NCBI RefSeq assembly: GCF_013348785.1
Contig: NZ_CP054691.1
Location: 1,550,001-1,614,000, forward strand
Length of the DNA stretch: 64,000 nt
Reading direction: 5' to 3'
Source: Gordonia sp. X0973
GTDB taxonomy: Bacteria; Actinomycetota; Actinomycetes; Mycobacteriales; Mycobacteriaceae
Position numbers and translations under genes: made by a program
Part shown: piece after piece, positions 1 to 11,636 of the stretch
Position numbering within the stretch: the stretch's first letter is position 1
Layout of the letters: every line of letters starts with the position of its first letter
Notes under the pieces: generated by a model
Databases searched by the model: none
What the model saw: only the letters and a program-made list of their open reading frames with translations
What the model was told of the DNA's origin: nothing

Positions 1-1
1 G

Positions 2-1660
2 GTGCGCGCCGGCTACATCCGCCGCGCCGCCCCCGGCGTCTACGAGTGGCTGCCGCTGGGCCTGCGCGTCTTCCGCAACATCGAGAACGTGGTGCGGCAG
101 GAGATGAACGCCATCGGCGCACAGGAGATCCTGTTGCCCGCGCTGCTGCCCCGCGAACCGTACGAGAAGACGGGCCGCTGGAGCGAGTATGGCTCGGCCT
201 TGTTCCGCCTGCAGGACCGCAAGGGCGCCGACATGATGCTCGGACCCACGCACGAGGAGATCTTCACCCAGCTCGTGAAGGGCGAGTTCAGCTCGTACAA
301 GGACCTGCCGGTCACGCTGTACCAGATCCAGACCAAGTATCGCGACGAGGAGCGCCCGCGTGCCGGCCTGTTGCGCGGCCGCGAGTTCACGATGAAGGAC
401 TCCTACTCCTTCGACCTCGACGACGCCGGGTTGCAGAAGTCCTACGAGGCGCATCGCTCCGCCTACCAGCGCATCTTCGACCGGCTGATGATCACCTACG
501 TCATCTGCGCGGCGACCTCCGGCGCCATGGGCGGCAGCGCCTCCGAGGAATTCCTCGCCGAATGCGAGGTCGGCGAGGACACCTTCGTCCGCAGCACCGA
601 GTCCGGCTACGCGGCCAACGTCGAGGCCGTGCTCACCCCGGTCCCGGAAGACCTGCCGACCGACGGGCTGCCCCGGCCCGCCGTCCACGACACCGGTGAC
701 ACGCCGACCATCGACACCCTCGTCGACTGGGCCAACGGTGCATTGGACGGCACCTTCACCGCCGCCGACACCCTCAAGAACGTGCTGGTGAAGATCCGTA
801 AGCCCGGCGAGGACTGGCAGATCACCGGCATCGGCGTTCCCGGCGACCGCGAGGTCGACATGAAACGCCTTGAGGCGGCGGTCGAACCGGCCGAGGTCGA
901 GTTGCTCGGCGACGCCGATTTCGCCGCCAACCCCGCGCTGGTGCGCGGCTACATCGGCCCCAAGGGTGTGCAGGCCGCGGGCGGGACCTACCTGGTCGAC
1001 CCGCGCGTCGTCACCGGCACCCGCTGGATCACCGGTGCCGACGAGCAGGGCAAGCACGTCGTCGACCTCGTCGCCGGTCGCGACTTCACCCCCGACGGCG
1101 TCATCGAGGCCGCCGAGGTCCGCGACGGCGATCCCTCGCCGGACGGCAAGGGAGTCCTGCAGTCGGCCCGCGGGATCGAGATCGGCCACATCTTCCAGCT
1201 CGGCCGCAAGTACACCGACGCCTTCGAGTTCGACGTCCTCGGCGAGAACGGCAAGCCGGTGCGGGTCACCATGGGCTCCTATGGCGTGGGCGTCTCGCGT
1301 TTGGTCGCGGTCATCGCCGAGCAGATGCACGACGAGAAGGGGCTGCGCTGGCCGCGCGAGGTCGCGCCGTTCGAATGCCATGTCGTGATCGCCAACAAGG
1401 ACGAGGCGGCCGTCGCGGGCGCCCAGGCGCTCGTCGCCGAACTCGACGCCGCCGGGGTCGACGTGCTCTTCGACGACCGCAAGGCCTCACCCGGAGTGAA
1501 GTTCAAGGATGCCGAACTACTCGGTGTGCCGACGGTCGTCGTGGTGGGCCGCGGGTTCGCCGACGGGAAGGTCGAGATCCGCGACCGCCTGACCGGCGAG
1601 ACCTCCGAGATCCCGGTCGCCGACGCCGTGGCCGTCATCACCGCGGCCGTGCGCGGCTGA
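2..1660 (+). CDS. proS: Prolyl-tRNA synthetase (5' end outside window)
   Basis: Class II aminoacyl-tRNA synthetase that charges tRNA(Pro) in the cytosol. The frame is already open at the window edge, and the first visible residues (RAGYIRR, then PLGLRV) normally lie a few dozen residues inside the protein. The GTG at position 2 is therefore an internal Val codon. Class II motif 2 is visible as [10 protein letters not shown]...GREFTMKD (visible residues about 113-135) and motif 3 as [14 protein letters not shown] (about 427-440). A long insertion between them (about 225-400) fits the editing (INS) domain of bacterial-type ProRS, and the C-terminal 110 residues fit the anticodon-binding domain. 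Its position beside rimP-nusA-infB matches M. tuberculosis Rv2845c. Confidence 0.97.
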   Translation: MRAGYIRRAAPGVYEWLPLGLRVFRNIENVVRQEMNAIGAQEILLPALLPREPYEKTGRWSEYGSALFRLQDRKGADMMLGPTHEEIFTQLVKGEFSSYKDLPVTLYQIQTKYRDEERPRAGLLRGREFTMKDSYSFDLDDAGLQKSYEAHRSAYQRIFDRLMITYVICAATSGAMGGSASEEFLAECEVGEDTFVRSTESGYAANVEAVLTPVPEDLPTDGLPRPAVHDTGDTPTIDTLVDWANGALDGTFTAADTLKNVLVKIRKPGEDWQITGIGVPGDREVDMKRLEAAVEPAEVELLGDADFAANPALVRGYIGPKGVQAAGGTYLVDPRVVTGTRWITGADEQGKHVVDLVAGRDFTPDGVIEAAEVRDGDPSPDGKGVLQSARGIEIGHIFQLGRKYTDAFEFDVLGENGKPVRVTMGSYGVGVSRLVAVIAEQMHDEKGLRWPREVAPFECHVVIANKDEAAVAGAQALVAELDAAGVDVLFDDRKASPGVKFKDAELLGVPTVVVVGRGFADGKVEIRDRLTGETSEIPVADAVAVITAAVRG

Positions 1661-1684
1661 TCGGGTAGTCGAAGCGCGACCCGC

Positions 1685-2122
1685 CTATTTGATCCGCGGG
1701 TCGCCGGGCATCGCGATCACCGTCGGGTCGATCCCGGCGACGCCGCGCCAATAGACCGCGCGCACCGCTGATTCGGCGAGGCTCTCCGCCCCGAACCGGC
1801 GCAGCGCGTCGGTATCGGCCTGCTCCACCACCGATCGGTAGGCCACCTGGGTCTCGACCTCGGCCTCGACCGCGGCGCGTCCGGCCGAGCGGACGTCGGT
1901 CACCTTCACCGGCAGGCGATAGCCGGGCGCGGGATTGGGTACCGGGGTGCCGGTCTTGGTGAGGTCTTCGGCCAGCGCGCGTCGGCGCACGCGGTGGGCA
2001 GCGATGTCCACGGCGAGGCGGCTGCGGACGTCGTTGCGCGTGAAGGCCGTCAGCACGCCGTAGGTGAAGATGGCGGCGTCCTCCGCCTTGAGCGCCGCGG
2101 TGAGCGCATCGGCGACTGTCAT
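1685..2122 (-). CDS. Ferritin-like DUF4439 protein
   Basis: Cytosolic 145-residue helical protein of the DUF4439 ferritin-like type; its biochemical role is not established. Glu, His and Tyr residues recur in ferritin-like helix positions (KAEDAAIFTYG, IAAHRVRRR, EVETQVAYRS, LAESAVRAVYWR). The ATG at 2122 was chosen because its ATGA overlaps the stop codon of the upstream lipoprotein gene. That overlap implies translational coupling and a shared function. The frame stays open well upstream, but the upstream part is antisense to other coding sequence. The pair corresponds to the two hypothetical genes beside proS in M. tuberculosis (Rv2843/Rv2844). Confidence 0.85.
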   Translation of the reverse strand: MTVADALTAALKAEDAAIFTYGVLTAFTRNDVRSRLAVDIAAHRVRRRALAEDLTKTGTPVPNPAPGYRLPVKVTDVRSAGRAAVEAEVETQVAYRSVVEQADTDALRRFGAESLAESAVRAVYWRGVAGIDPTVIAMPGDPRIK

Positions 2123-2655
2123 GGCAGCAACCCCTTCAAGCTGGTGACGGCGGCCGATACCGATGCGGTCAGCCCGGCCTGGAAGCCGCTCGTGCCGATC
2201 GCCACCTGCTGTGCGGCGGCCGCGTCGGCGGACAGCGAGGACTTGAACGCATCGAGTCCGGCCGCCGCCGGGGCCGCGGGTGAGGGCGGCGGGGCAGACG
2301 ACCCGGGAGCGGCGCTCGGCGTCGCCGAGGCGGACGGGTCGACGATGGCATGCCCCGAGGACGGGTGCAGACGCAGGATCTCCTCGCGCAGCAGCTTGGC
2401 GTGCTCGTCGCGGATCGTGGCGATCTGTCCGAGTGCCGTCGCCTGTTTGGGCTCGGTGGTGGCGAGGAGTCGCGCCGCCGCCGCGGAGGCGACGGCAGCC
2501 GAGGCCAGCGGGACGAGCCGATCCGCCAGGGTCTGCTCCGGGGACGGGCCGCGACTGCAGGCGGACAGGGCGAGGGCGCCGAGGGGGAGTGCGACGGTGG
2601 CGGTGGCGGCACCGCGCAGCACCGTCCGGCGAGACAGGGAGGTCACGTCGGACAT
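2119..2655 (-). CDS. Tat-type lipoprotein, helical, partner of DUF4439 protein
   Basis: Predicted exported lipoprotein of 178 residues. The N-terminus has a twin-arginine motif (SRRTVLRG, R9-R10), a hydrophobic stretch and a lipobox LSAC with Cys33 as the lipidated residue. The mature part is Ala-rich and helical, with a segment (IRDEHAKLLREEI) resembling the ferritin-like helix of the downstream gene. A Pro/Ser/Ala linker follows. It is first in a two-gene operon, and its TGA overlaps the next ATG. It is transcribed divergently from rimP. A GTG 12 nt upstream could also start it, but the ATG at 2655 places the twin-Arg motif normally. Confidence 0.8.
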   Translation of the reverse strand: MSDVTSLSRRTVLRGAATATVALPLGALALSACSRGPSPEQTLADRLVPLASAAVASAAAARLLATTEPKQATALGQIATIRDEHAKLLREEILRLHPSSGHAIVDPSASATPSAAPGSSAPPPSPAAPAAAGLDAFKSSLSADAAAAQQVAIGTSGFQAGLTASVSAAVTSLKGLLP

Positions 2656-2667
2656 GATGCCATCGCC

Positions 2668-2673
2668 TACACT
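2668..2673 (+). promoter_or_regulatory. -10 element (TACACT) for rimP-nusA operon
   Basis: TACACT lies 60 nt before the rimP GTG, in the divergent gap to the lipoprotein gene. Transcription would begin near 2680, where a GTG opens a 14-codon frame ending at 2724, just before rimP. The hexamer matches the actinobacterial SigA TAnnnT pattern; no clear -35 element was identified. Confidence 0.45.
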
Positions 2674-2733
2674 CCTGTGGTGCGCGCCGGGGGATCCCGC
2701 GCGTGTGATCAGCGAAAACCGTGAGGCAGGTGA

Positions 2734-3261
2734 GTGACCGTGGCACCGGACACCAGTGGGGTGAGCGCCCTGGTCGAACCCGTCGTGACCGGTGCCGGGT
2801 TCGACGTCGACGAGGTGTCGGTCGTGCGCAAGCCCGGCTACGGCGTCAGCGCGATCACGGTCGTCGTCGACGGTGATGACGGCGTCGGCCTCGACGAACT
2901 CACCGCGCTCACGCGATCGCTCACCGCCGTCTTCGACGAGCAGCCGTGGGCGCAGGACTACGCACTCGACGTGACGTCGCGCGGCGTGGACCGCCCGCTC
3001 ACCCAACCCCGGCACTGGAAGCGCAACCACGGTCGTCGCGTCGAGGTCGCGCTGCACCCGGCCGCGGGTGGAAAGAGCGAGAAGTTCCTCGGCCGAATCG
3101 GTAATCTCGGCGACGGGACCGTGGCGCTCGTCGTCAACCACAAGGGGCGGCTCGCCGTGCGCGAGGTGGCGCTGTCCGACGTCGAGTCGGCCGTGGTCGT
3201 CGTCGAATTCGGCGAACCGAGTCCGGCGGAGCTGAAGCTGTGCGACGGCGGGGAGGCCTGA
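2734..3261 (+). CDS. rimP: Ribosome maturation factor RimP
   Basis: RimP is needed for maturation of the 30S subunit. The 175-residue product has the expected two-part layout: an N-terminal alpha/beta domain containing ITVVVDGDDGVGLDEL and the conserved DVTSRGVDRPL segment (about residues 80-90), then an SH3-like C-terminal domain from about residue 105. The GTG start at 2734 follows a purine-rich stretch (AGGCAGGTGAG). rimP directly precedes nusA, the usual arrangement, and belongs to the rimP-nusA-ylxR-infB-rbfA translation operon. Confidence 0.95.
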   Translation: MTVAPDTSGVSALVEPVVTGAGFDVDEVSVVRKPGYGVSAITVVVDGDDGVGLDELTALTRSLTAVFDEQPWAQDYALDVTSRGVDRPLTQPRHWKRNHGRRVEVALHPAAGGKSEKFLGRIGNLGDGTVALVVNHKGRLAVREVALSDVESAVVVVEFGEPSPAELKLCDGGEA

Positions 3262-3288
3262 TCGGGCAAAGCCGGCGCCGCCCGTCGC

Positions 3289-3318
3289 ACAACTGAACAT
3301 CGAACAACTGAACATCGC
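3289..3318 (+). repeat. Two 15-bp tandem direct repeats before nusA
   Basis: ACAACTGAACATCG(A/C) occurs twice head to tail with an exact 15-bp period, and a weaker third partial copy (ATAACTGAAG) follows. The repeat sits in the 100-nt rimP-nusA gap. No function can be assigned; slippage or a protein-binding site are both possible. Confidence 0.7.
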
Positions 3319-3362
3319 ACCGATAACTGAAGAATGCACAAGTGAATAGGAGTCACCGCGCC

Positions 3363-4385
3363 ATGAACATCGATATCGCCGCCCTGCGCATGATCGAGGC
3401 CGACAAGGGCATCCCCACCGACACCGTCATCACCGCCATCGAGACCGCGTTGCTGACCGCCTACCGGCACACCGACGGATTCGCGCCGCACGCGCGGATC
3501 GACGTCAACCGCAAGTCCGGCGAGGTGCGCGTCATGGCGCAGGAGGTGGACGAGAACGGCACGGTGCTCAGCGAGTGGGACGACACGCCCGAGGGATTCG
3601 GCCGGATCGCCGCCACCACCGCGCGCCAGGTGATCCTGCAGCGGCTGCGCGACGCGGAGAACGAGCGGAACTTCGGCGAATTGGCCGCACACGAGGGTGA
3701 GATCGTCGGCGGCGTCGTGCAGCGCGACGTCCGCGCGAACGCCCGCGACCTGGTCGTCGTCGCCATCGGCAACGAGGCCGACGGCACCGAGGGCGTCATC
3801 CCGGCCGCCGAGCAGGTCCCGGGCGAGACCTACGAGCACGGCGACCGCATCAAGTGTTATGTCGTCGGCGTGGCGCGCGGCGCCCGCGGTCCGCAGATCA
3901 CGCTGTCGCGCACCCATCCCAACCTGGTCCGCAAGCTGTTCGAACTCGAGGTCCCCGAGGTGGCGAACAAGTCCGTCGAAATCGTGGCGGTCGCCCGCGA
4001 GGCGGGGCACCGCTCCAAGATCGCGGTACACACGGGTGTGCCGGACCTCAACGCGAAGGGCGCGTGTATCGGCCCGATGGGGCAGCGCGTGCGCAATGTG
4101 ATGAGCGAACTGGCGGGGGAGAAGATCGACATCATCGACTACTCCACCGATCCGGCGGTGTTCGTGGCCAATGCGCTCTCACCGGCGAAGGTGCTGTCGG
4201 TGACCGTCGTCGACGAGGCCAACAAGGCCGCCCGCGTCATCGTCCCCGACTACCAGCTGTCGTTGGCGATCGGCAAGGAGGGGCAGAACGCCCGGCTGGC
4301 CGCCCGGCTGACCGGATGGCGGATCGACATCCGGTCCGACGCCGATCCGGGGGCCCACGACCCGACGGCCAGCGCGGCAGTATGA
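3363..4385 (+). CDS. nusA: Transcription termination/antitermination factor NusA
   Basis: RNA polymerase-associated factor acting in pausing, termination and antitermination. The 340-residue protein has the N-terminal RNAP-binding domain (about 1-125), an S1 domain (about 130-195) and two KH domains (about 200-335, with [13 protein letters not shown] and [15 protein letters not shown] as GXXG-type KH motifs). It ends after KH2, as in other actinobacteria, without the acidic repeats of E. coli NusA. The ATG at 3363 is preceded by AGGAG at 3348-3352. A GTG in frame at 3342 would add seven residues before this Shine-Dalgarno and is rejected. Confidence 0.96.
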   Translation: MNIDIAALRMIEADKGIPTDTVITAIETALLTAYRHTDGFAPHARIDVNRKSGEVRVMAQEVDENGTVLSEWDDTPEGFGRIAATTARQVILQRLRDAENERNFGELAAHEGEIVGGVVQRDVRANARDLVVVAIGNEADGTEGVIPAAEQVPGETYEHGDRIKCYVVGVARGARGPQITLSRTHPNLVRKLFELEVPEVANKSVEIVAVAREAGHRSKIAVHTGVPDLNAKGACIGPMGQRVRNVMSELAGEKIDIIDYSTDPAVFVANALSPAKVLSVTVVDEANKAARVIVPDYQLSLAIGKEGQNARLAARLTGWRIDIRSDADPGAHDPTASAAV

Positions 4386-4452
4386 CATCGGTCTACTGCG
4401 CAAGCTAGACTGTGAAAGGTTGTGCGAGATCTCGCGCGGTTCCGGAGTACTG

Positions 4453-4773
4453 ATGCACTTTCATCCGATGAGGATGTGTCTGGGCTGCCGCGGACGTGCG
4501 GATCGGGCACAACTGGTCCGAGTGGTCGCGGCAAGCGGCCCCATCGGGCCGGTGGTCGAGATCGACTACCGCAAGACCCTGCCGGGGCGCGGCGCCTGGC
4601 TGCATCCGTCCACTGACTGCTTGTCGGAGGCGGTGCGGCGCAAGGCTTTCGCTTCGGCGTTGCGGGTCGACGGGATCACCGTCGACCCAGACGGACTCGT
4701 CGCCTCGCTGGTAGCAGCGGGTGGCGGGGACCAGCCGGAAGAACAGGTAGCACAAGACATGAGCACACCGTGA
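4453..4773 (+). CDS. ylxR: YlxR family RNA-binding protein
   Basis: Small basic YlxR/DUF448 protein encoded between nusA and infB, the standard position. Diagnostic residues are MRMCLGCRGRADRAQLVRVV near the N-terminus and GRGAWLHPSTDCL in the middle. The family is regarded as nucleic-acid binding or nucleoid-associated; its precise role is unsettled. ATG codons at 4453 and 4468 are both possible. A TTG at 4420 also opens the frame but would add residues not typical of the family. The C-terminus is a short Gln/Glu-rich tail. Confidence 0.85.
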   Translation: MHFHPMRMCLGCRGRADRAQLVRVVAASGPIGPVVEIDYRKTLPGRGAWLHPSTDCLSEAVRRKAFASALRVDGITVDPDGLVASLVAAGGGDQPEEQVAQDMSTP

Positions 4774-4849
4774 AGTTCCCACGATGAGCATGTATCGGAG
4801 TTAACCGAGGTCGTAGCGGGTGCCGCTCGACCTCCAAGTGAGGAGAGCA

Positions 4850-7567
<2,718 letters not shown>

Positions 7568-7612
7568 GGTTTCCCGACTCGTGCGACTTCAAGTGAGAAG
7601 GGCGGTTCTCCC

Positions 7613-8056
7613 ATGGTGGACCAGGCTCGGGCGGCTCGGCTGGCCAAGCGGATTTCATCGATCGTCGCCGCGGCGATCGGCTCGGGTGAGATCAAGGACC
7701 CGCGGTTGCACTACGTGACGATCACCGACGCGCGCGTGTCGGGCGACCTGCACGACGCGACGCTGTTCTACACCGTGATGGGGCAGACGCTCGACGTCGA
7801 GCCCGACTACGAGGGTGCGGCGGCGGCGCTGGCGAAGGCGACCGGGCATCTGCGCTCGCTGGTCGGTGCCGGTACCGGGGTTCGGTTCACGCCGACGCTC
7901 GCCTTCCAGCTCGACACGGTGCCCGACGCCGCACGCCACATGGAGGAGCTCGTCGCCAAGGCGCGCGCCAACGACGAGATGGTCGCGCGCCGGGCGGCGG
8001 AGGCCACACCGGCCGGTGACGCCGATCCATATCGGGACGACGAGTCGGAGCGGTGA
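7613..8056 (+). CDS. rbfA: Ribosome-binding factor A
   Basis: RbfA binds the 30S subunit late in assembly and assists 16S rRNA 5'-end maturation. The 147-residue product has the KH-like core ([51 protein letters not shown]). A polar, acidic tail follows. It lies 45 nt after infB, and its TGA overlaps the GTG of the next gene (GTGA at 8053), a coupling that is conserved in related genomes. Confidence 0.95.
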   Translation: MVDQARAARLAKRISSIVAAAIGSGEIKDPRLHYVTITDARVSGDLHDATLFYTVMGQTLDVEPDYEGAAAALAKATGHLRSLVGAGTGVRFTPTLAFQLDTVPDAARHMEELVAKARANDEMVARRAAEATPAGDADPYRDDESER

Positions 8057-9009
8057 CGGCGGCCTCGGCAGCCGACGTCGCTTCCGCGTTGCGCGGGGCC
8101 GACGCGGTGACGATCCTCTGCCACGTCCGGCCCGATCCCGACACGCTCGGCAGCGGCTTGGCCCTCGGGCAGGCACTGGTCGGACTCGGAATGGCGGTCG
8201 AGGTCGCCTATCCGGGCGATCTGCCGTTGCCGTCGGCGATGAAGGCGCTGCCGGGCAGTGAGCTGCTCGTCCGCCCGGATGCGGTGGTCGGGCATCCGGT
8301 GGCCGTGTCGGTCGACGCGGCGACCCTCGGCCGCCTCGAGGACCTCGGCGAGGTGTTCGGCGCGGCGCGCGAGCGCATCGTCGTCGACCACCACGTCTCC
8401 AACACGGGGTTCGGCACCCTGGATTTCATCGATCCGTCGTCGGACTGCACGGCGTCGCTGGTCCTGGAGATCATCGACGAACTCGGGGTGACGCTCACCG
8501 AACCGATCGCCACCTGCGTGTACGCGGGCCTGATCACCGACACCGGCTCGTTCAAATGGGCGCGGCCGTCGTCCTTCGGCATCGCGGCCCGCTTGATCGA
8601 GGCCGGCGTCGACGGCGCGAAGTGGAGTCGGACGCTGCTGGACAGTCATCCCTTCACCTGGTTCGGCGTGGCGAGCGCCGTGCTGGGCGACGCGAAACTC
8701 GAGTCGGCGGCCTGCGGCGGCGCGGGACTCGTGTACGCTACCGTGCCGCACGAACTGCTCTCGTCGATGGCGTGGGACGAGTCGGAGAGCCTGATCGACC
8801 TGGTGCGGACCGCACAGGACGCGGAGGTCGCGGCCGTGTTCAAGGAATCCGAACCGGGCCGCTGGAACGTCTCGCTGCGCTCCAAGGACAAGGTCGACGT
8901 GACCACGATCGCGCGCGCCTTCGGCGGCGGTGGACACATCCGAGCCGCCGGCTACAGCATCGACGGCACCTCCGACGAGGTGGCCGCCGCGCTATTGGCG
9001 CAGGTCTAG
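8053..9009 (+). CDS. nrnA: DHH-family phosphoesterase (NrnA-like nanoRNase/pAp phosphatase)
   Basis: Bifunctional oligoribonuclease/3',5'-bisphosphate phosphatase of the DHH/DHHA1 superfamily, by family knowledge. The 318-residue sequence shows the metal-binding motifs [16 protein letters not shown] (about 23-38), VSVDAAT, the DHH triad in VVDHHVSN (about 112-119) and TDTGSFKW, and the DHHA1 substrate loop [10 protein letters not shown] near residue 296. The GTG start overlaps the rbfA stop, so expression is coupled to the translation operon, as in M. tuberculosis (Rv2838c-Rv2837c). nrnA is used by orthology; substrate preference cannot be read from sequence. Confidence 0.9.
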   Translation: MTAASAADVASALRGADAVTILCHVRPDPDTLGSGLALGQALVGLGMAVEVAYPGDLPLPSAMKALPGSELLVRPDAVVGHPVAVSVDAATLGRLEDLGEVFGAARERIVVDHHVSNTGFGTLDFIDPSSDCTASLVLEIIDELGVTLTEPIATCVYAGLITDTGSFKWARPSSFGIAARLIEAGVDGAKWSRTLLDSHPFTWFGVASAVLGDAKLESAACGGAGLVYATVPHELLSSMAWDESESLIDLVRTAQDAEVAAVFKESEPGRWNVSLRSKDKVDVTTIARAFGGGGHIRAAGYSIDGTSDEVAAALLAQV

Positions 9010-9019
9010 TCGCACTGGT

Positions 9020-9418
9020 CTATTCGGCCAGGAGGAGTGAGACCAGCGCAACGCCTCCGGTCAGCCACGCCAGCAAGAGGCAGATGGCGGCGGGCACAAT
9101 GCTCAGCTTGCCCCGCGCAGCCCAGATTAGTGCGGCGGTGATCGACGTGGCGAATAGGAACGCACTTACATCGGGGGCATATCCGAGAGCGTAGACCGCA
9201 ATGGTTTGTCGAGTCGTGAGCGGCGGCCTGACGTCGTCGTCGGACGACGGCACCCAGTCCTGGAGGGCACGGCTGGCCAATAGGCCGTAGAACCACAACA
9301 GTAGGCAGGTCCAGACGTGTGCGGCCCAAACGAGCGCGGTGCCGACCCAGTTCGCGACCTTTGCCTTGGTACGTACGCGCTTCGGCTCGCGGGCCATGCT
9401 TTGTTGCGGTCCGGACAT
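9020..9418 (-). CDS. Small hypothetical membrane protein
   Basis: A 132-residue protein of unrecognised family. After a basic N-terminus (KRVRTKAKV) it has about three hydrophobic segments (ALVWAAHVWTCLLLWFYGLL, then a segment near residue 80, then AAICLLLAWLTGGVALVSLLLA at the C-terminus), so an inner-membrane location is likely. A polar stretch with SSDDD lies between the first two. It is convergent with the DHH gene (10 nt between stops) and runs in the same direction as the MATE gene 36 nt upstream. The start could be the ATG at 9418 or at 9397. No function is proposed. Confidence 0.6.
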   Translation of the reverse strand: MSGPQQSMAREPKRVRTKAKVANWVGTALVWAAHVWTCLLLWFYGLLASRALQDWVPSSDDDVRPPLTTRQTIAVYALGYAPDVSAFLFATSITAALIWAARGKLSIVPAAICLLLAWLTGGVALVSLLLAE

Positions 9419-9454
9419 GTCCCGACAGTCTAGCCATTCGCCGAGCGAGCCCGG

Positions 9455-10750
9455 TTACACCGTCGTCCAGCGGCCCGACCGGTAGCGCCACCACACCGCG
9501 GCGAGTCGGGCGATCAGGAAGACCAGCAGTCCGGTCCAGATCCCGGCCAATCCCCAGCCGAAGATGTGCGACGCCCAGATCAGCGGGAGGAATGCGCCGA
9601 GGGCCGCCGCCAGCGTCGCCGTCCGCAGGAATGCCGCGTCACCCGCACCGAGCAGCACCCCGTCGAGCGCGAAGACCACTCCCGCGATCGGCAGCATCGC
9701 GATCAGGAACCACCACGGCACGGCAATCGCCGAGAGCACCGTCGGATCGCTGTTGAAGACCCGCGGGATGACTGACGAGCCGGCCGCCAAGACGATCGCG
9801 ACGAGGACGGCGACGATCACCGACACGACGGTGACTCGTCGTGCGACGGCCTGTGCCCGTGCCGGTGCCGACGCTCCCAGCGCCGCCCCGACCAGCGACT
9901 GCGCCGCTATCGCCAGGGAGTCCAGGAGCAGCGAGAGGAACTCCCAGACCTGCAACGCCACCTGATGCGCGGCGACGGCGGCGACCGAGTAGCGGGCCGC
10001 GACCGCCGCGGCGGACAAGAAGCAGATCTGGAAGGAGGCGCTGCGCGCGATGAGGTCGCGCGCCATGACCAGCTGGGCACCGACGACGGCGCGGTCGGGG
10101 CGCGCCGATACCCCGGTTCGTCGTCGTTCGCGCAGCAACGCCGCGCCGAAGAGCGCGCCGGTGATCGACTGCCCGACGAGGTTGGCCCAGGCGCTGCCGA
10201 CCAGGCCGAGGCGCGGGAAGGGGCCGAGGCCGTGGACCAGTCCGACGCAGAGGACGGAGGCGACGGCGAGCCCGACGACGACGTTGACGACGGGGGCGCG
10301 GGTCTCCTGCACGCCGCGCATCCACCCGTTTCCAGCCATCGACACGAGGACGAGCGGCACACCGAAGAGCGCGATGCGCAGCCACGCGGCCCCGTCGGCG
10401 GCGACCGCCGGATCGGGAACGAGTGCGCGCATCAGCCACGGCGCCGCCGCGAAGCCGACGGCGATAATCGCGCACCCGACGATCAGCGCGATCCAGGTGG
10501 CCTGCACCCCCTCGACGATCGCGCCGGCCCGGTCGCCCTCGCCGAAGCGGCGCGCCGAGCGGGCCGTGGTCCCGTAGGAGAGGAATGTCAGTTGGGTGCT
10601 GAGGATGGCCAGGACGAGGGTGCCGACCCCGAGGGCGGCGAGTTCGCGGGCACCGAGGCGTCCCACGACCGCGAGGTCGAGCAACAGATACAGCGGCGGC
10701 GCGATGAGCACGAAGAGCGCGGAGAGTGCCAGCTCGGCAATTCGTCGCAT
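9455..10750 (-). CDS. MATE family efflux transporter (DinF-like)
   Basis: Multidrug and toxic-compound extrusion family protein, an inner-membrane antiporter with about twelve predicted hydrophobic helices in roughly 431 residues. Recognisable features are LYLLLDLAVVGRLGARELAA near the N-terminus and HQVALQVWEFLSLLLDSLAIAAQ in the second half, typical of DinF/NorM proteins. It follows the rbfA-nrnA block as dinF does in M. tuberculosis (Rv2836c), although here it is on the opposite strand. The ATG at 10750 starts the conserved region (MRRIAELALSA). Upstream in-frame codons could add about 24 poorly conserved residues. The transported substrate is unknown. Confidence 0.88.
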   Translation of the reverse strand: MRRIAELALSALFVLIAPPLYLLLDLAVVGRLGARELAALGVGTLVLAILSTQLTFLSYGTTARSARRFGEGDRAGAIVEGVQATWIALIVGCAIIAVGFAAAPWLMRALVPDPAVAADGAAWLRIALFGVPLVLVSMAGNGWMRGVQETRAPVVNVVVGLAVASVLCVGLVHGLGPFPRLGLVGSAWANLVGQSITGALFGAALLRERRRTGVSARPDRAVVGAQLVMARDLIARSASFQICFLSAAAVAARYSVAAVAAHQVALQVWEFLSLLLDSLAIAAQSLVGAALGASAPARAQAVARRVTVVSVIVAVLVAIVLAAGSSVIPRVFNSDPTVLSAIAVPWWFLIAMLPIAGVVFALDGVLLGAGDAAFLRTATLAAALGAFLPLIWASHIFGWGLAGIWTGLLVFLIARLAAVWWRYRSGRWTTV

Positions 10751-10839
10751 TCGCCGATCATCGCAGTCGGGTCCGCGGTCCCGACAACCGACTCGGCCAG
10801 TGGGAACGGGTTCGTTGGGCACCAGCGGTCAGCGCAGGC

Positions 10840-10845
10840 TATCCT
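10840..10845 (+). promoter_or_regulatory. -10 element, leaderless start of lipase-like gene
   Basis: TATCCT ends 7 nt before the ATG at 10853, with no Shine-Dalgarno between. This geometry is typical of leaderless actinobacterial transcripts, and the same arrangement recurs at several first genes in the window. Confidence 0.55.
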
Positions 10846-10852
10846 TACCCGC

Positions 10853-11614
10853 ATGATGAAGCAGATCCTTGCCGTTCTCGGCAGTGCGGCCGTCGCGACG
10901 ACCGGCGTGGGGGCGGCCACCGCGACCCCGGCACCCCCGACGACCCGCGTAGTCGTCATTCCCGGCCAGACCGTGGGCACCATGCCGTTCGGTCCGATGA
11001 AACAGAACCTCGAGTCGCGTGGCTACCCGACGACGCTGCTGAACCTGCCGGGGGAGAACCTCCGCGCCGAGGCGGCCGTCGTCGCCAGGACCGTCGACGG
11101 GATCCGGCGCCAGCACCCGGGGGACAAGATCGCACTGGTCACCGAGAGCATCGGCGGCATCACCGGCCGCGTGTACCTGAAGGAGATGGGCGGAACGTCG
11201 AAGGTGGCCACCTACATCGCGATCGGTACCGCCCAGTACGGCTCGCCGGTGTCCTGCGCGCAGCCGATCGCGCGGGAGAACTGCCCCGGATCGCCCTTCC
11301 TCAAGAAGCTCAACGCCGGCGACGACACGCCCGGACCGACGAAGTACTTCTCCATCCGCAGTGCGCGCGAGTGGTCCGACGGCCGCCTCGACGGCGGTCA
11401 GTGCCGGGTGACGCCGATCCCCGCGAACGAGTCGCTGCCGGTGACCGGCATGGAGCACACCTTCGAACCCTTTGACGCCCGCGTGTGGAACGCCATCGTC
11501 TCCTCGTTGCGCGGTCACTGCGCCGGGAAGTTCGTCACCGACCCGGACGGCGTGCTGACCGCTGGGAAGTCCACCATGCCGGGGGCACCGGGCTACCACC
11601 CCGGGATGCGCTGA
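10853..11614 (+). CDS. Secreted lipase/esterase-like alpha/beta hydrolase
   Basis: Exported 253-residue protein. The first 25 or so residues form a Sec signal peptide (LAVLGSAAVATTGVGAATATPA). The mature part resembles class 2 lipases: VVVIPGQTVG at the start of the core, a nucleophile elbow TESIGGIT in which the Ser of ESIGG is the likely nucleophile, GTAQYGSPVSC after it, and GMEHTFEPFD, whose His may complete the triad. The elbow is ExSxG rather than the common GxSxG. Three or more Cys in the mature part could form disulfides outside the cell. It is divergent from the MATE gene. Substrate unknown. Confidence 0.7.
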   Translation: MMKQILAVLGSAAVATTGVGAATATPAPPTTRVVVIPGQTVGTMPFGPMKQNLESRGYPTTLLNLPGENLRAEAAVVARTVDGIRRQHPGDKIALVTESIGGITGRVYLKEMGGTSKVATYIAIGTAQYGSPVSCAQPIARENCPGSPFLKKLNAGDDTPGPTKYFSIRSAREWSDGRLDGGQCRVTPIPANESLPVTGMEHTFEPFDARVWNAIVSSLRGHCAGKFVTDPDGVLTAGKSTMPGAPGYHPGMR

Positions 11615-11636
11615 GCCCGGTAGCCGAGGAGGAGTG

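Noticed and set aside
9965..10852. Long upstream open frame in phase with the lipase-like gene
   Set aside because: It is antisense to the MATE gene; the signal peptide, promoter spacing and family length all support the ATG at 10853.
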